From positions 372,001-436,000 of the forward strand of contig NZ_JABWTA010000001.1 in assembly GCF_013371495.1 (NCBI RefSeq): DNA of 64,000 bases, written 5' to 3'. Each line of letters starts with the position of its first letter. Positions within the stretch are counted from its first letter, which is position 1. The notes beneath the pieces are model-generated. The model saw nothing but the letters and a program-made list of their open reading frames with translations. It searched no databases and was not told the origin of the DNA. The position numbers and the translations under genes were made by a program. This DNA comes from Altererythrobacter lutimaris. GTDB lineage: Bacteria; Pseudomonadota; Alphaproteobacteria; Sphingomonadales; Sphingomonadaceae. Below are positions 26,872-35,889 of this stretch, piece after piece.

Positions 26872-28071
26872 ATGGCTGCTTTCAAGACACTCGACGATCT
26901 TGGGGATGTAACCGGCAAGGTCGCGTTGGTGCGCGTCGATCTGAACCTTCCGATGAAGGATGGTTCAGCCTCCGATGTGACGCGGGTGGAAGCAGCCAAG
27001 CCAACTATTCTCGAATTGAGCGAGAAGGGCGCAAAGGTCCTGCTGCTCGCGCACTTCGGTCGCCCGGGGGGCAAGCGTTCCTCGGTGCTCTCTACCAGCA
27101 TGGTCGTGGGCGATGTTGAAGGCGTGCTCGGCAAGGAGCTGATGTTCATTCCTGAGGTTGCTGGGCCAGTGGTCGAGCAATCCATCGGCATTTTGCGCAA
27201 TGGCGATATTGGCTTGCTCGACAATGTCCGCTTCTGGGCAGGCGAGGAAGCCAACGATGCGGAGTTCGCGAAAGCGATTGCGGCCAATGGCGATTTCTAC
27301 GTCAACGATGCTTTCTCGGCCGCGCACCGTGCGCATGCGACGACTGAAGGGCTTGCGCATCATTTGCCAGCCTATGCCGGGCGCGCAATGGAAGCGGAGC
27401 TGAAAGCGCTTGATGCTGCTTTAGGCACACCTGAACCCCCTGTAGCCGCCGTTGTAGGCGGGGCAAAGGTATCGACCAAATTGGCCGTGCTGGAGAATCT
27501 GGTCGGACGCGTGCAGCACTTGATCATTGGCGGCGGCATGGCGAACACCTTCCTCGCCGCGCGCGGGGTCGATGTGGGCAAGTCGCTTTGCGAGCATGAC
27601 CTGACTGAGACTGCCAACCGCATCATGGATGAAGCAGACCATGCGGGGTGCACAGTCCATCTGCCTTACGATGTTGTGGTCGCTAGGGAATTTGCGGAGA
27701 ATCCGGCGAGCCTACGCACCTGCAACGTCCACGAAGTCGCAGAAGACGAAATGATCCTAGATGTTGGCCCAAGCGCAGTCGAAGCGCTTGCGGACGTGCT
27801 CAAGACCTGTCGCACCCTCGTGTGGAATGGCCCAATGGGTGCGTTCGAGACCGAGCCGTTCGATGCAGCGACCGTAGCTTTGGCGAAAACCGCCGCTGCG
27901 CTGACGCAGGAAGGCTCGCTTACCTCAGTGGCGGGAGGCGGCGACACTGTTGCGGCGCTCGCCCATACCGGCGTGAAAGACGACTTCACATTTGTTTCAA
28001 CCGCTGGCGGCGCGTTCCTCGAATGGATGGAAGGTCGCGAGCTTCCCGGCGTGGCTGCGCTCACCACATGA
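26872..28071 (+). CDS. pgk: Phosphoglycerate kinase
   Basis: Transfers phosphate between 1,3-bisphosphoglycerate and ADP. The 399-residue protein has VRVDLNLPM at the N-terminus, HFGRPGG, the AHRAHATTEG hinge region, VVGGAKVSTKL, the WNGPMGAFE motif, and the C-terminal GGGDTVAAL nucleotide site. The stop overlaps the following gene's start by 3 bases, so the two are translated together. Confidence 0.96.
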   Translation: MAAFKTLDDLGDVTGKVALVRVDLNLPMKDGSASDVTRVEAAKPTILELSEKGAKVLLLAHFGRPGGKRSSVLSTSMVVGDVEGVLGKELMFIPEVAGPVVEQSIGILRNGDIGLLDNVRFWAGEEANDAEFAKAIAANGDFYVNDAFSAAHRAHATTEGLAHHLPAYAGRAMEAELKALDAALGTPEPPVAAVVGGAKVSTKLAVLENLVGRVQHLIIGGGMANTFLAARGVDVGKSLCEHDLTETANRIMDEADHAGCTVHLPYDVVVAREFAENPASLRTCNVHEVAEDEMILDVGPSAVEALADVLKTCRTLVWNGPMGAFETEPFDAATVALAKTAAALTQEGSLTSVAGGGDTVAALAHTGVKDDFTFVSTAGGAFLEWMEGRELPGVAALTT

Positions 28072-28517
28072 GCGAGACCGGCTATGGCAGTGCAGTGCGC
28101 TGTGATGAGGGCGAATTTGCCGGTTGGTATCACTGGAAACATGACCCGTTTGAAACGGGTGCAGGGCCGTTCTTCATGCAGCGCCAGGATGATGGCAGCT
28201 ATCTGAGCGCCTTTCGTGCTGAGGCGCGCCATATGAACGGCGCAGGCTTCATGCATGGCGGCTGCCTGATGACCTTTGCGGACTTCGCTCTGTTCGCCAT
28301 CGCGACCGACCATATGCGCGACCAGATGGGCGTCACCATGAACCTTTCGAGCGACTTTCTTGGCGCGGTGCAGCCAAGCGCTCTCGTTGAAGCGCGCGGC
28401 GAAGTCACACGCGGTGGCGGTAAAACGCTGTTCGTGCGCGGGCTCGTGACTGCCGATGGTGAACCGGCGCTCAGTTTCGCCGGCATCATCCGCAAGGTTG
28501 GCCCCAAGAAGTCATAA
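28068..28517 (+). CDS. PaaI-type hotdog thioesterase
   Basis: A 149-residue acyl-CoA thioesterase-like hotdog protein: the HMNGAGFMHGGCLMTFADFALFAIA segment matches the active-site helix (HGG with a following Asp) of the PaaI/YdiI group. Substrate unknown. I begin it at 28068, where ATG overlaps the pgk stop (ATGA); a longer frame inside pgk is a shadow. Its place in a carbon-metabolism operon does not define the substrate. Confidence 0.85.
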   Translation: MSETGYGSAVRCDEGEFAGWYHWKHDPFETGAGPFFMQRQDDGSYLSAFRAEARHMNGAGFMHGGCLMTFADFALFAIATDHMRDQMGVTMNLSSDFLGAVQPSALVEARGEVTRGGGKTLFVRGLVTADGEPALSFAGIIRKVGPKKS

Positions 28518-28664
28518 ATCCGGCAGAGCTGACCCAAATCGTGTCAGGTCTTGGAAAATTGGCCATTTGACGGTGCGGATCGGTTGCCGGAGCAGGGCCG
28601 TCTGGCTACACCGCCTCGCAACGCATTCGTATGCAAGAATCGCCATCCAAGAGGCCTGAGACTG

Positions 28665-29555
28665 ATGAATTTCGACCAAATGACCGCTCAAATCGCAACC
28701 GGTGCAGGCTTTATCGCTGCGCTTGACCAATCCGGCGGCTCCACGCCCAAGGCGCTGCGTGGCTACGGCGTTGAAGACAATGAGTGGGACGGCGACGAAG
28801 AAATGTTCGCTCGCATCCACGAGATGCGCAGCCGTGTGATTACTTCGCCCAGCTTCGGCAATGGCAAGGTCATCGGTGCAATCCTGTTTGAAAAGACCAT
28901 GGATGGTGAAGTCGACGGTCTTCCGACGCCTGGCGCGCTCAAGAAGCGTGGTGTTGTCCCATTCATCAAGGTCGATCAGGGCTTGGCGGATGAGGAGAAC
29001 GGCGTCCAGCTGATGAAGCCATTGGACAAGCTGCCAGCGCTGCTGGAGAAGTCAGTCGCCAAGGGCATGTTCGGCACGAAGATGCGTTCTGTCATCAAGT
29101 CTGCCAATGCCGAAGGCATCGCCGCGATTGTCGCGCAGCAGTTTGAAGTCGGCAATCAGATCGCCGATGCGGGTCTCGTGCCGATGCTTGAGCCGGAATA
29201 TGACATCACGGCAAGCGACAGGGCCGAAGGCGAGCAGATCCTGCTAGCCGAGATCATGAAGGGCCTCGATGCGCTGCCTGAAGGCCGTAAGGTCATGCTG
29301 AAGCTCTCCATCCCGGTTGAGCCGGGCCTCTATACACCAGCGATCAACCATCCGAACGTATTGCGCGTTGTCGCGCTGTCCGGTGGTTACTCGACCGATG
29401 ATGCATGCGAGCATCTCGCGAAGAACCCCGGCATGATCGCGAGCTTCAGCCGCGGGCTCCTGCAGGACCTTCGCAAAGGCCAGTCGGATGAGGAATTCGA
29501 TGGCGCGCTAGGCGGCGCGATCGACAAGATCTGCGCCGCGTCCTGCGCGGGCTAG
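28665..29555 (+). CDS. fda: Fructose-bisphosphate aldolase class I (Fda-type)
   Basis: Schiff-base aldolase, 296 residues. It resembles the short class I aldolase of Staphylococcus (Fda) along its length from memory: GAGFIAALDQSGGSTPKAL, RVITSPSF, GAILFEKTMDGE, VVPFIKVDQGLA with lysine, GTKMRS, LSGGYS. The ATG at 28665 follows a GAGGCCTGAG purine stretch. It stands 147 bp after the tkt-gap-pgk operon, so may have its own promoter. Together with gap, pgk and tkt it covers the triose to hexose/pentose part of carbon metabolism. Confidence 0.92.
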   Translation: MNFDQMTAQIATGAGFIAALDQSGGSTPKALRGYGVEDNEWDGDEEMFARIHEMRSRVITSPSFGNGKVIGAILFEKTMDGEVDGLPTPGALKKRGVVPFIKVDQGLADEENGVQLMKPLDKLPALLEKSVAKGMFGTKMRSVIKSANAEGIAAIVAQQFEVGNQIADAGLVPMLEPEYDITASDRAEGEQILLAEIMKGLDALPEGRKVMLKLSIPVEPGLYTPAINHPNVLRVVALSGGYSTDDACEHLAKNPGMIASFSRGLLQDLRKGQSDEEFDGALGGAIDKICAASCAG

Positions 29556-29576
29556 ATCCCTGTCAGTTGAGTAGCG

Positions 29577-29945
29577 TCAGTTATCCGGCTGGAATTCAAA
29601 GTCCAGCCGATAGCGTTTCAACTGGATTGCGCCCTGGCTGCTCGCCGGGGTTGCCGTTCCGGTCAGTGTCAGTGTTCCGCCATTGAGGCGCAGCGGCTCG
29701 CCCAGAGCCAACGACACTTCGCGATCCTGCCCGCGGTAATGGACAACCGCGGCGATGACCAAGCGGTCTTCGTCAAAGCAGAACCGTTCCCCAGAACAGC
29801 GTGAATCTTCGATAATGCCAAAGCTGGTGACAGCCAGTTCGTCAGTCAGCTGAGCGCGTTCGAAGATCGCGACATTGTCTACCGCTGCCGGAGCGCCCGT
29901 ATTGGCAATCGCGAGAAGTGCGCTGGTAAAGGCGAGATGGGGCAT
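29577..29945 (-). CDS. Exported hypothetical protein
   Basis: A 122-residue protein with a short signal-like N-terminus (FTSALLAIANTGAPA), two cysteines eight residues apart (SRCSGERFCFDED) that may form a disulfide, and beta-rich remainder (LGEPLRLNGGTLTLTGTA). I do not recognise it. It runs convergent with the aldolase and divergent from thiE. Confidence 0.65.
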   Translation of the reverse strand: MPHLAFTSALLAIANTGAPAAVDNVAIFERAQLTDELAVTSFGIIEDSRCSGERFCFDEDRLVIAAVVHYRGQDREVSLALGEPLRLNGGTLTLTGTATPASSQGAIQLKRYRLDFEFQPDN

Positions 29946-30079
29946 TGCGGACTCCTTGGACTTCAGCGCGGGTCATAACATGGTTTCGGAAATCCTAACC
30001 TCTGAGCTATCCACTGTGCCAATCGGGTACAATTTCTCCTGCTTGGCGAGCGCGCAGACGGGCGCTATCACGCGCGGCC

Positions 30080-30715
30080 ATGAGTGATACCGCGATTGCA
30101 ACGCAGCTATATCTGATTTCCCCGCTGGACGTGTCCGGCGAATTTCCCGAGCGGCTTGAGCGCGCATTGGAAGCGGGGAAGGGCGTGGTGACAGCTTTCC
30201 AGTTCCGCGTGAAAGGCCTCGACAATCATGAGGCCGCACGGCTGGCAGAGCCATTACAGGCAATCTGCGCAGCCCATGATGTGGCGTTCATCGTCAATGA
30301 CAGCGTCGCGCTCGCCAAACGCCTGAAGGCAGACGGTGTGCATCTGGGGCAGGACGATGGTGACCCGCGCGAGGCTCGCGAGGAGCTGGGCCGTGAAGCG
30401 CAGATCGGCGTAACGTGCCATGCAAGCAAGCACATGGCGATGGAAGCAGGCGAATCAGGCGCGGACTATGTCGCTTTCGGCGCGTTCTTCGAGAGCTCCA
30501 CCAAGGATAAAGGCGATGCGGAGCGGCCTGCGCCCGACATCCTCGAATGGTGGTCTTCGCTATTCGAAATTCCTTGCGTCGCGATTGGCGGGATCACGCC
30601 TGACAATTGCGCGCCACTGGTCGCAGCAGGCGCAGACTTTCTCGCGGTATCAGGCGCAGTCTGGAGTGGTGACGAAGCAGCGGCAGTCAAAGCATTCGCA
30701 AAGCATTTGGAATGA
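30080..30715 (+). CDS. thiE: Thiamine phosphate synthase
   Basis: Joins the thiazole and pyrimidine halves of thiamine. The 211-residue TIM-barrel protein shows FIVNDSVALAKRLKADGVHLGQ with the pyrophosphate-binding Asn and Asp, GVTCHASKHMAMEA, ADYVAFGAFF and VAIGGITPDN, all ThiE motifs. No TPP riboswitch is visible upstream. Its stop is 27 bp before the next start, so they could form one transcript, although functions look unrelated. Confidence 0.92.
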   Translation: MSDTAIATQLYLISPLDVSGEFPERLERALEAGKGVVTAFQFRVKGLDNHEAARLAEPLQAICAAHDVAFIVNDSVALAKRLKADGVHLGQDDGDPREAREELGREAQIGVTCHASKHMAMEAGESGADYVAFGAFFESSTKDKGDAERPAPDILEWWSSLFEIPCVAIGGITPDNCAPLVAAGADFLAVSGAVWSGDEAAAVKAFAKHLE

Positions 30716-30741
30716 TCGCGTACATCGGGAGGGGAGCAGAC

Positions 30742-31659
30742 ATGAGATCAATCTTTCTTCTGACATTGCTGTTTCTGTTGATGCCTGCAGTTCAAGCGCA
30801 CCCGGGTTGGGGTGTGGCTGAGGATAGCGAAGGCAATTTGTACTACACTGATCTGGAGCATGTCTGGCGAGTGGCGCCCGACGGCACACGCACCATCGCA
30901 GTTCGAGACGTCCACACGCATGAGCTCTTCATTGATGCCGATGGCAATCTGCTAGGTGAGAACCTTTGGTACTCAGGCGGAGAGGACGGACAATTCTCGC
31001 ACCATGTGTGGCAAATGGACTCTGCCGAGAATGTGACGGTCCTGCGGGAATCGCCGGGTTTTCGCACGGACGACAGCTTCGTTCGTGACGCTGCGGGAAC
31101 TGCGTATTGGCACGACGGCAGCGAGCTGTTCCGCAAGGCATCAACAGGAGAGAACGTTCCGCACGGCGCGCAATCTATTGACGCAATTCAGGCAATGACT
31201 GCTGCGCAAGATGGATCGCTGTTTGTGATGAGCAATGGCGATCTCCAGATGTTGGGGCCCGACGGATCTATAAGGCGATCGCTGGAAGGTTTTGCCCAAG
31301 GAAGGCTGACACAGCCTATGGTTCCCGAGCAGCACCGGGTGCTGGGGCTTTGGCCAGCATCCGATGGAGGCGTCTATGCAGCGCAATACGGCGCGAGGAG
31401 AGCGGACAAAGTCAGCGTTGATGGGACGGTGGAAACCATCGCATCGACCTGGTTACCATGGTCGCCAACTGGGGGAATAGAAACGCGCGATGGCGACGTT
31501 TGGTTGCTTGAATATTCGTTGTTCAATCAGGCACGCTTGCGAAAAGTCGGAGAAACGCAACCGATAAGCTGGAGCTTTTGGGGCGGGTTGTTGCTGCCCA
31601 TTCTCCTCGCTGGATGGGGTGCACTGGCGTTTCTGCGGCGACGCCATGAATCCCGTTAA
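30742..31659 (+). CDS. Exported beta-propeller-like protein with C-terminal membrane anchor
   Basis: 305 residues: signal peptide (SIFLLTLLFLLMPAVQA), then repeats of the type GNLYYTDLEHVWRVAPDG and GTAYWHDGSELFRKA that look like NHL/SMP-30-like propeller blades, then a transmembrane helix (FWGGLLLPILLAGWGALAFL) and a basic tail RRRHESR, so the bulk faces the periplasm. No enzyme residues can be assigned. The start at 30742 has GGGAGGGGAG upstream. Confidence 0.75.
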   Translation: MRSIFLLTLLFLLMPAVQAHPGWGVAEDSEGNLYYTDLEHVWRVAPDGTRTIAVRDVHTHELFIDADGNLLGENLWYSGGEDGQFSHHVWQMDSAENVTVLRESPGFRTDDSFVRDAAGTAYWHDGSELFRKASTGENVPHGAQSIDAIQAMTAAQDGSLFVMSNGDLQMLGPDGSIRRSLEGFAQGRLTQPMVPEQHRVLGLWPASDGGVYAAQYGARRADKVSVDGTVETIASTWLPWSPTGGIETRDGDVWLLEYSLFNQARLRKVGETQPISWSFWGGLLLPILLAGWGALAFLRRRHESR

Positions 31660-31661
31660 CT

Positions 31662-32024
31662 TCAACTACCGCGTCGCACGCAGAGCAGCCGCGTCGCATT
31701 GCCCGCATTGTCCAGCTTGCGCAGGCGGTTCTCGCCTTCGCGGATAAATCGCTCGCCCTTTTTGGGGCCGCGCGTAAATGTGAAGATATCGCCTTTGAGA
31801 AGATAGGTGCCGCGTCCTTCTTCATTGCGGTAACGCGATGCGCTGCTCAGCCGGAAATCCTCCGCTTCTTCGCGTTCAATTGCAGCTCCTGCAGCAGAGC
31901 CGGGATACGCGCATTCATAGGTGCCATGCGGCATAGTGCGCAGCATCCCTCCATCCTGCGCAAGCGCTGGCGCGGATAGCGCGATGGCACATCCGGCCGC
32001 AAAAATCGAAAGCGTCTTCATCAT
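31662..32024 (-). CDS. Exported hypothetical protein
   Basis: A 120-residue secreted protein. The signal (KTLSIFAAGCAIALSAPALAQ) ends in a good AxA cleavage site; the start at 32024 or 32021 is preferred to an upstream Met at 32039. The mature part holds two cysteines (YECAYPG and LLCVRRG) probably linked, and a charged middle (GPKKGERFIREGEN). I do not recognise a family. Convergent with the propeller gene (2 bp) and divergent from efp. Confidence 0.7.
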   Translation of the reverse strand: MMKTLSIFAAGCAIALSAPALAQDGGMLRTMPHGTYECAYPGSAAGAAIEREEAEDFRLSSASRYRNEEGRGTYLLKGDIFTFTRGPKKGERFIREGENRLRKLDNAGNATRLLCVRRGS

Positions 32025-32159
32025 GTGTTGGCTTAGCATGGTGCGCGTCTTACCTCCACTAGCCTTGCGCTACGCTTTACGTGGGACCAGCCCTCGGCTA
32101 AGGGCGCGCGAGATATGTCAGAGCGTGGCTCTGCAGGTTCCTTGAAAAGGTTGGTTCCC

Positions 32160-32723
32160 ATGAAGATCAGCGGCGTCGATATTCGCCCCGGTAACATTCT
32201 CGAATATGAGAACGGCATCTGGAAAGTTGCCAAAATCCAGCACACGCAGCCCGGCAAAGGCGGCGCTTATATGCAGGTCGAAATGAAGAACCTGCAGGAT
32301 GGCCGCAAGACCAATGTCCGTTTCCGCAGCGCTGATACCGTCGAGAAAGTGCGTCTCGATACGCGCGAATACCAGTTCCTCTATGAGGACGGCGACATGC
32401 TCGTCTTCATGGATCAGGAAAGCTACGAGCAGATTATGCTGCCGTCTGACTTGCTGGGCGATGCGCGTCCGTTCTTGCAGGACGGCATGCAGGTCCAGCT
32501 GGAGCTGTGGGAAGAAAAGCCGATCAGCGTGCAGCTGCCGCAGCAGATCGAAGCCGAGATCGTCGAAGCCGACGCAGTGGTGAAGGGGCAGACTGCCTCT
32601 TCCAGCTACAAGCCGGCTGTGCTCGATAATGGCGTTCGCATCATGGTCCCGCCGCATATTGAAAGCGGTACGCGGATCGTGGTTGACGTTTACGAACAAA
32701 CTTACGTCGGAAAAGCGAGCTAA
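32160..32723 (+). CDS. efp: Elongation factor P
   Basis: Relieves ribosome stalling at polyproline. The 187-residue protein has the three-domain layout: KOW-like N-terminal domain with the modifiable lysine in [14 protein letters not shown], a central OB domain ([11 protein letters not shown]), and the C-terminal OB domain ending [20 protein letters not shown]. Lysine at the loop suggests the EpmA-type or an unmodified form. The ATG at 32160 follows AAGGTTGG; suhB starts 5 bp downstream. Confidence 0.96.
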   Translation: MKISGVDIRPGNILEYENGIWKVAKIQHTQPGKGGAYMQVEMKNLQDGRKTNVRFRSADTVEKVRLDTREYQFLYEDGDMLVFMDQESYEQIMLPSDLLGDARPFLQDGMQVQLELWEEKPISVQLPQQIEAEIVEADAVVKGQTASSSYKPAVLDNGVRIMVPPHIESGTRIVVDVYEQTYVGKAS

Positions 32724-32728
32724 GCGCG

Positions 32729-33550
32729 ATGTCGATGTTTTCTGGCCTCATTCGCGTGATGGAAAAGGCTGCCCGCAAGGCGGGTAACCGCTTGCGCCGC
32801 GACTTTGGCGAAGTCGAACACTTGCAGGTGAGCCGCAAAGGCCCCGCCGACTTTGTGTCGAAAGCCGATATGCGCGCAGAGCGTGCGATTTATGACGAGC
32901 TGCTTCACGCACGGCCCGATTGGGGTTTCGTGCTTGAGGAAGCGGGCATCATCGAAGGCGACCCTGCAAAACCGCGCTGGATCATCGATCCTTTGGACGG
33001 GACCAGCAATTTCCTCCACGGCATCCCACATTTCGCGATTAGCATCGCTGTGCAGGAGCCCAAGCTCGATGGTTCAGGCTGGGGCGAGGTTACGGCTGGT
33101 GTCATCTACCAGCCGATCCACGATGAGACCTATTGGGCAGAGAAGTCGCGCGGTGCATGGCTGATGGATGGCCGCTTGCGGGTTTCATCTCGCTCAAGCC
33201 TTTCGGACGCGCTGATTTCGACCGGCATCCCCTTTCAGGGCGCTGGCGATCCCGAGGAATGGATGAAAATTTACGCCGCTATCGGTCCTCAAGTGGCGGG
33301 AATCCGCCGATTTGGAGCTGCATCGCTCGATCTCGCTTGGCTCGCTGCAGGCCGCTATGATGGCTTCTGGGAAAGCGGGCTGTCTGACTGGGATACAGCC
33401 GCGGGTTGCTTGCTCGTGCGCGAAGCGGGCGGTTTTGTGACCGACTATCGCGGACGCAGCGAGCCGATCCATTCGCGCCAAGTCCTGGCTGCGAATGACG
33501 CGTTGCACTCGCGGTTGCACAAATTGCTGGTAAACGCATTGAAGGCTTGA
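32729..33550 (+). CDS. suhB: Inositol monophosphatase family protein (SuhB)
   Basis: Mg-dependent phosphatase that in enterobacteria also associates with the ribosomal RNA antitermination machinery. The 273-residue protein carries the full metal site: EEAG, IDPLDGTSNFLHG and WDTAAGCLLVREAGG near the C-terminus. It follows efp by 5 bp, an arrangement frequent in alphaproteobacteria. The tRNA-Leu promoter lies over its last codons. Confidence 0.93.
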   Translation: MSMFSGLIRVMEKAARKAGNRLRRDFGEVEHLQVSRKGPADFVSKADMRAERAIYDELLHARPDWGFVLEEAGIIEGDPAKPRWIIDPLDGTSNFLHGIPHFAISIAVQEPKLDGSGWGEVTAGVIYQPIHDETYWAEKSRGAWLMDGRLRVSSRSSLSDALISTGIPFQGAGDPEEWMKIYAAIGPQVAGIRRFGAASLDLAWLAAGRYDGFWESGLSDWDTAAGCLLVREAGGFVTDYRGRSEPIHSRQVLAANDALHSRLHKLLVNALKA

Positions 33551-33575
33551 AGCTTCCGATAAGGGCGGCTATCCG
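33547..33575 (+). promoter_or_regulatory. Predicted sigma-70 promoter of tRNA-Leu
   Basis: TTGAAG (33547-33552), 17-nt spacer, TATCCG (33570-33575), about 17 nt before the tRNA. It overlaps the suhB stop. Confidence 0.45.
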
Positions 33576-33592
33576 CGCCCTCCTATTGCAGT

Positions 33593-33677
33593 GCCCCTGT
33601 GGTGGAATTGGTAGACGCGCTCGACTCAAAATCGAGTTCCTAACGGAGTGCCCGTTCGAGTCGGGCCAGGGGCACCA
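33593..33677 (+). tRNA. tRNA-Leu (CAA)
   Basis: An 85-nt class II tRNA: acceptor GCCCCTG / CAGGGGC, anticodon loop CTCAAAA giving CAA, a long variable arm, T-loop GTTCGAGTC, discriminator A and encoded CCA at 33675-33677. Confidence 0.96.
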
Positions 33678-33761
33678 CAACTCTCCTGACATCACAGATT
33701 TCGCAGCCGAGCGGAATTCGCTTGTAATTCCGGCTGAGCTTTGGGATTTCCGCATTCACGC

Positions 33762-35561
33762 ATGATTGAAATGCCATCCCTTCACGCAATTGCAGCCATG
33801 GGCGTGACGATCTGGATGTTCGTCGCGTTTGCGCGCGGCCGGATGTCGATAGAGATCGTCTCGCTGCTGACCATCGCGGTCATCGCGGTGGGCCTGTATT
33901 TCTTTCCGCTCGACGGGACGAGCAAAACAGATGGCTTGGTCCTTGCCTTTGAAGGTTTCGGTCACCCCGCACTGATCACAATTTGCGCGCTCATGGTTAT
34001 GGGCAGGGGACTTGTTGTCACGGGAGCGCTCGAGCCTGCGGCGCGCTTTCTCGGACGGATGTTCCAGATCAATTTGCAATTGGGCTTGCTCATTTCGCTG
34101 CTGATCGCGTTTTCCTTCTCGATGGTCATCAACAACACGCCAGTGCTTGTCCTGATGATCCCGATCTTTGCGGCGCTTGCGCATCGCGGGGCTATGGCCT
34201 CTTCCAGAACACTGATGCCTTTGAATGCGGCATCCCTCTTGGGCGGACTAGCGACCACCATCGGCACGTCGACCAACATTCTGGTTGTGTCGATCGCGGT
34301 CGATTTGGGCATGCGGCAGATGGGCGTGTTCGACTTCACACCGATTGTGCTGATGGCGTCACTGGTAGCGCTTCCCTATATCTGGCTCGTCATGCCGCGG
34401 ATGTTGAAGGACAACCGTGTCGCTGCTGAGTATGCGGATCGGCGTTTTCACACACGGTTGCGTATTGGCGGCGAAAGTGAGCTGATCGGTCAGGAATTTG
34501 CAGCGATCCAGCCCAAGCTGCCTGACGACATTAAATTTCACGATAAGAACACCGGCCCCGTCCAAGCCCAGCAGCGCTTGCACATATCCGGTACGCATGA
34601 AGCGTTGGAAGATGCTGTCCGCGTATTGAAAGGCGAGCTTGCTCCAAGCTGGGTGCTGGATCGCATCCGGCGCGAATCATCGGCCAAGGGGCAGGACATG
34701 CTGGCGGTCGAGATGACAGTCACTGCCGATTCCCGCCTCATCAATCGAACGCTGCCGACATCGGGCATCGCAGACCTTTATGGCGTGGCAGTCCTCGGCA
34801 TTCACCGCCCCGACCGCTTGATGGGCGAGAAGGACCAGTACAGCGAAGGCGGCGACCTGCGCATTTCAGAAGGCGATGTGCTGCTGGTTATGGGCCTGCC
34901 CGATGATCTGCAGACATTCTCGCGCAGCGATAGCTTGCTGATGCTTGAAGGCGCGCGCGAACTGCCACGTAAGTCGAAGGCGGTTCTGGCAGCGGTTGTC
35001 ATGGGCGTTGCCGTTTTCACGGCTTCAATCGGTGTTTTCCCGATTGCAATCTCTGCGCTGGCCGGTGCGATCCTGATGTTTGTCACAGGCTGCGTGAAGT
35101 TCGACCGGGTGGGGAGGGCTTTATCCGGTCAGGTAATCGTCTTGATTGCAGCGAGCATCGCGCTTGGGCGCATCATTCTTGAAAGCGGTGCTGCGGGCTG
35201 GCTTGGGACCGTGCTATCCGCAGGCCTGCAGTTCCTGCCGCCTGCAGGTGTGATCGCAGCCATCATGCTGTTTGTGACGATCCTTACGAACTTTGCCTCC
35301 AACGCGACGGCAGCGACAGTCGGAACGCCTATTGCTTTCGCCATTGCCGCACAGCTCGGTATGCCGGCAGAGCCGCTGGTGCTGGCTGTCCTGTTCGGCT
35401 GTAACCTCTGCTATGCGACGCCAATCGCCTATCAGACGAACATGCTGATCATGTCGGAAGGCAGCTACAACTTTGCTGATTATGTCCGCACCGGCGTGCC
35501 GCTGGTGCTGATCATGGTTACGACGCTCTCGATCCTGCTCTCGCTGACTTACGGGATGTAG
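33762..35561 (+). CDS. SLC13/DASS-type transporter with internal RCK_C domains
   Basis: About ten to twelve transmembrane helices in two halves (residues about 1-210 and 400-599) around a 190-residue cytoplasmic insert carrying two TrkA-C/RCK_C-like segments (ESELIGQEFAAIQPKLPDDI; DSRLINRTLPTSGIADLYGVAVLGI). Both halves have the family's membrane loop motif: GTSTNILVVSIA and NFASNATAATVGTPIAFAIA. Family members move divalent anions (sulfate, dicarboxylates), usually with Na+. The substrate cannot be read. Start at the ATG 33762; a weaker start at 33771 is possible. Confidence 0.87.
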   Translation: MIEMPSLHAIAAMGVTIWMFVAFARGRMSIEIVSLLTIAVIAVGLYFFPLDGTSKTDGLVLAFEGFGHPALITICALMVMGRGLVVTGALEPAARFLGRMFQINLQLGLLISLLIAFSFSMVINNTPVLVLMIPIFAALAHRGAMASSRTLMPLNAASLLGGLATTIGTSTNILVVSIAVDLGMRQMGVFDFTPIVLMASLVALPYIWLVMPRMLKDNRVAAEYADRRFHTRLRIGGESELIGQEFAAIQPKLPDDIKFHDKNTGPVQAQQRLHISGTHEALEDAVRVLKGELAPSWVLDRIRRESSAKGQDMLAVEMTVTADSRLINRTLPTSGIADLYGVAVLGIHRPDRLMGEKDQYSEGGDLRISEGDVLLVMGLPDDLQTFSRSDSLLMLEGARELPRKSKAVLAAVVMGVAVFTASIGVFPIAISALAGAILMFVTGCVKFDRVGRALSGQVIVLIAASIALGRIILESGAAGWLGTVLSAGLQFLPPAGVIAAIMLFVTILTNFASNATAATVGTPIAFAIAAQLGMPAEPLVLAVLFGCNLCYATPIAYQTNMLIMSEGSYNFADYVRTGVPLVLIMVTTLSILLSLTYGM

Positions 35562-35889
35562 AGTAGGGGCGGGTTCAGGCCCTCGTATCCGCACTTACGA
35601 CTTGCCGCAGCAGCGTTACGATGGGTGGAAGCGACGCTTTCCTACTTTGCTGACATTTGGCAGCCAAGCGCGATGGATTCTCCGCGCAATTCCCAGGGGT
35701 TTGAGAGTGATTGCGGGTGCTTTGAGCCTGCGAAAGTTTTTTGTCCCTGGACTGTGTAACATGCGTATCCAACATGGCAGTGGGACAGGCGGATTCCGCG
35801 GCCGAATCAATGACGGCCGCCAGAGCGTTTGGGGTGCTCTGACGGCCGTGCTCTCCTCCCCAGGAGAACTGGTTGTAGCGGCGTTCCGC
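35562..35889. other. 328-bp non-coding gap between transporter and small gene
   Basis: No reading frame here looks real; the short minus-strand frames lack codon bias or a ribosome site. The only structured element is the 35813-35849 hairpin. Possible that it holds the 3' end of the aceA transcript. Confidence 0.6.
35813..35849 (-). terminator. Strong hairpin downstream of the 56-residue gene
   Basis: Inverted repeat with 13 of 14 pairs (ACGGCCGCCAGAGC against GCTCTGACGGCCGT) and a 9-base loop, 41 bp after the minus-strand small gene. It lacks a T-run, so it may be a transcript-stabilising 3' end or a Rho-assisted stop rather than a classical intrinsic terminator. Confidence 0.5.

Noticed and set aside
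29946..30079. TPP riboswitch before thiE
   Set aside because: The conserved CTGAGA core and partner element are not present.
35575..35775. 66-codon minus-strand frame after the SLC13 gene
   Set aside because: No ribosome site and no recognisable features; composition looks random.
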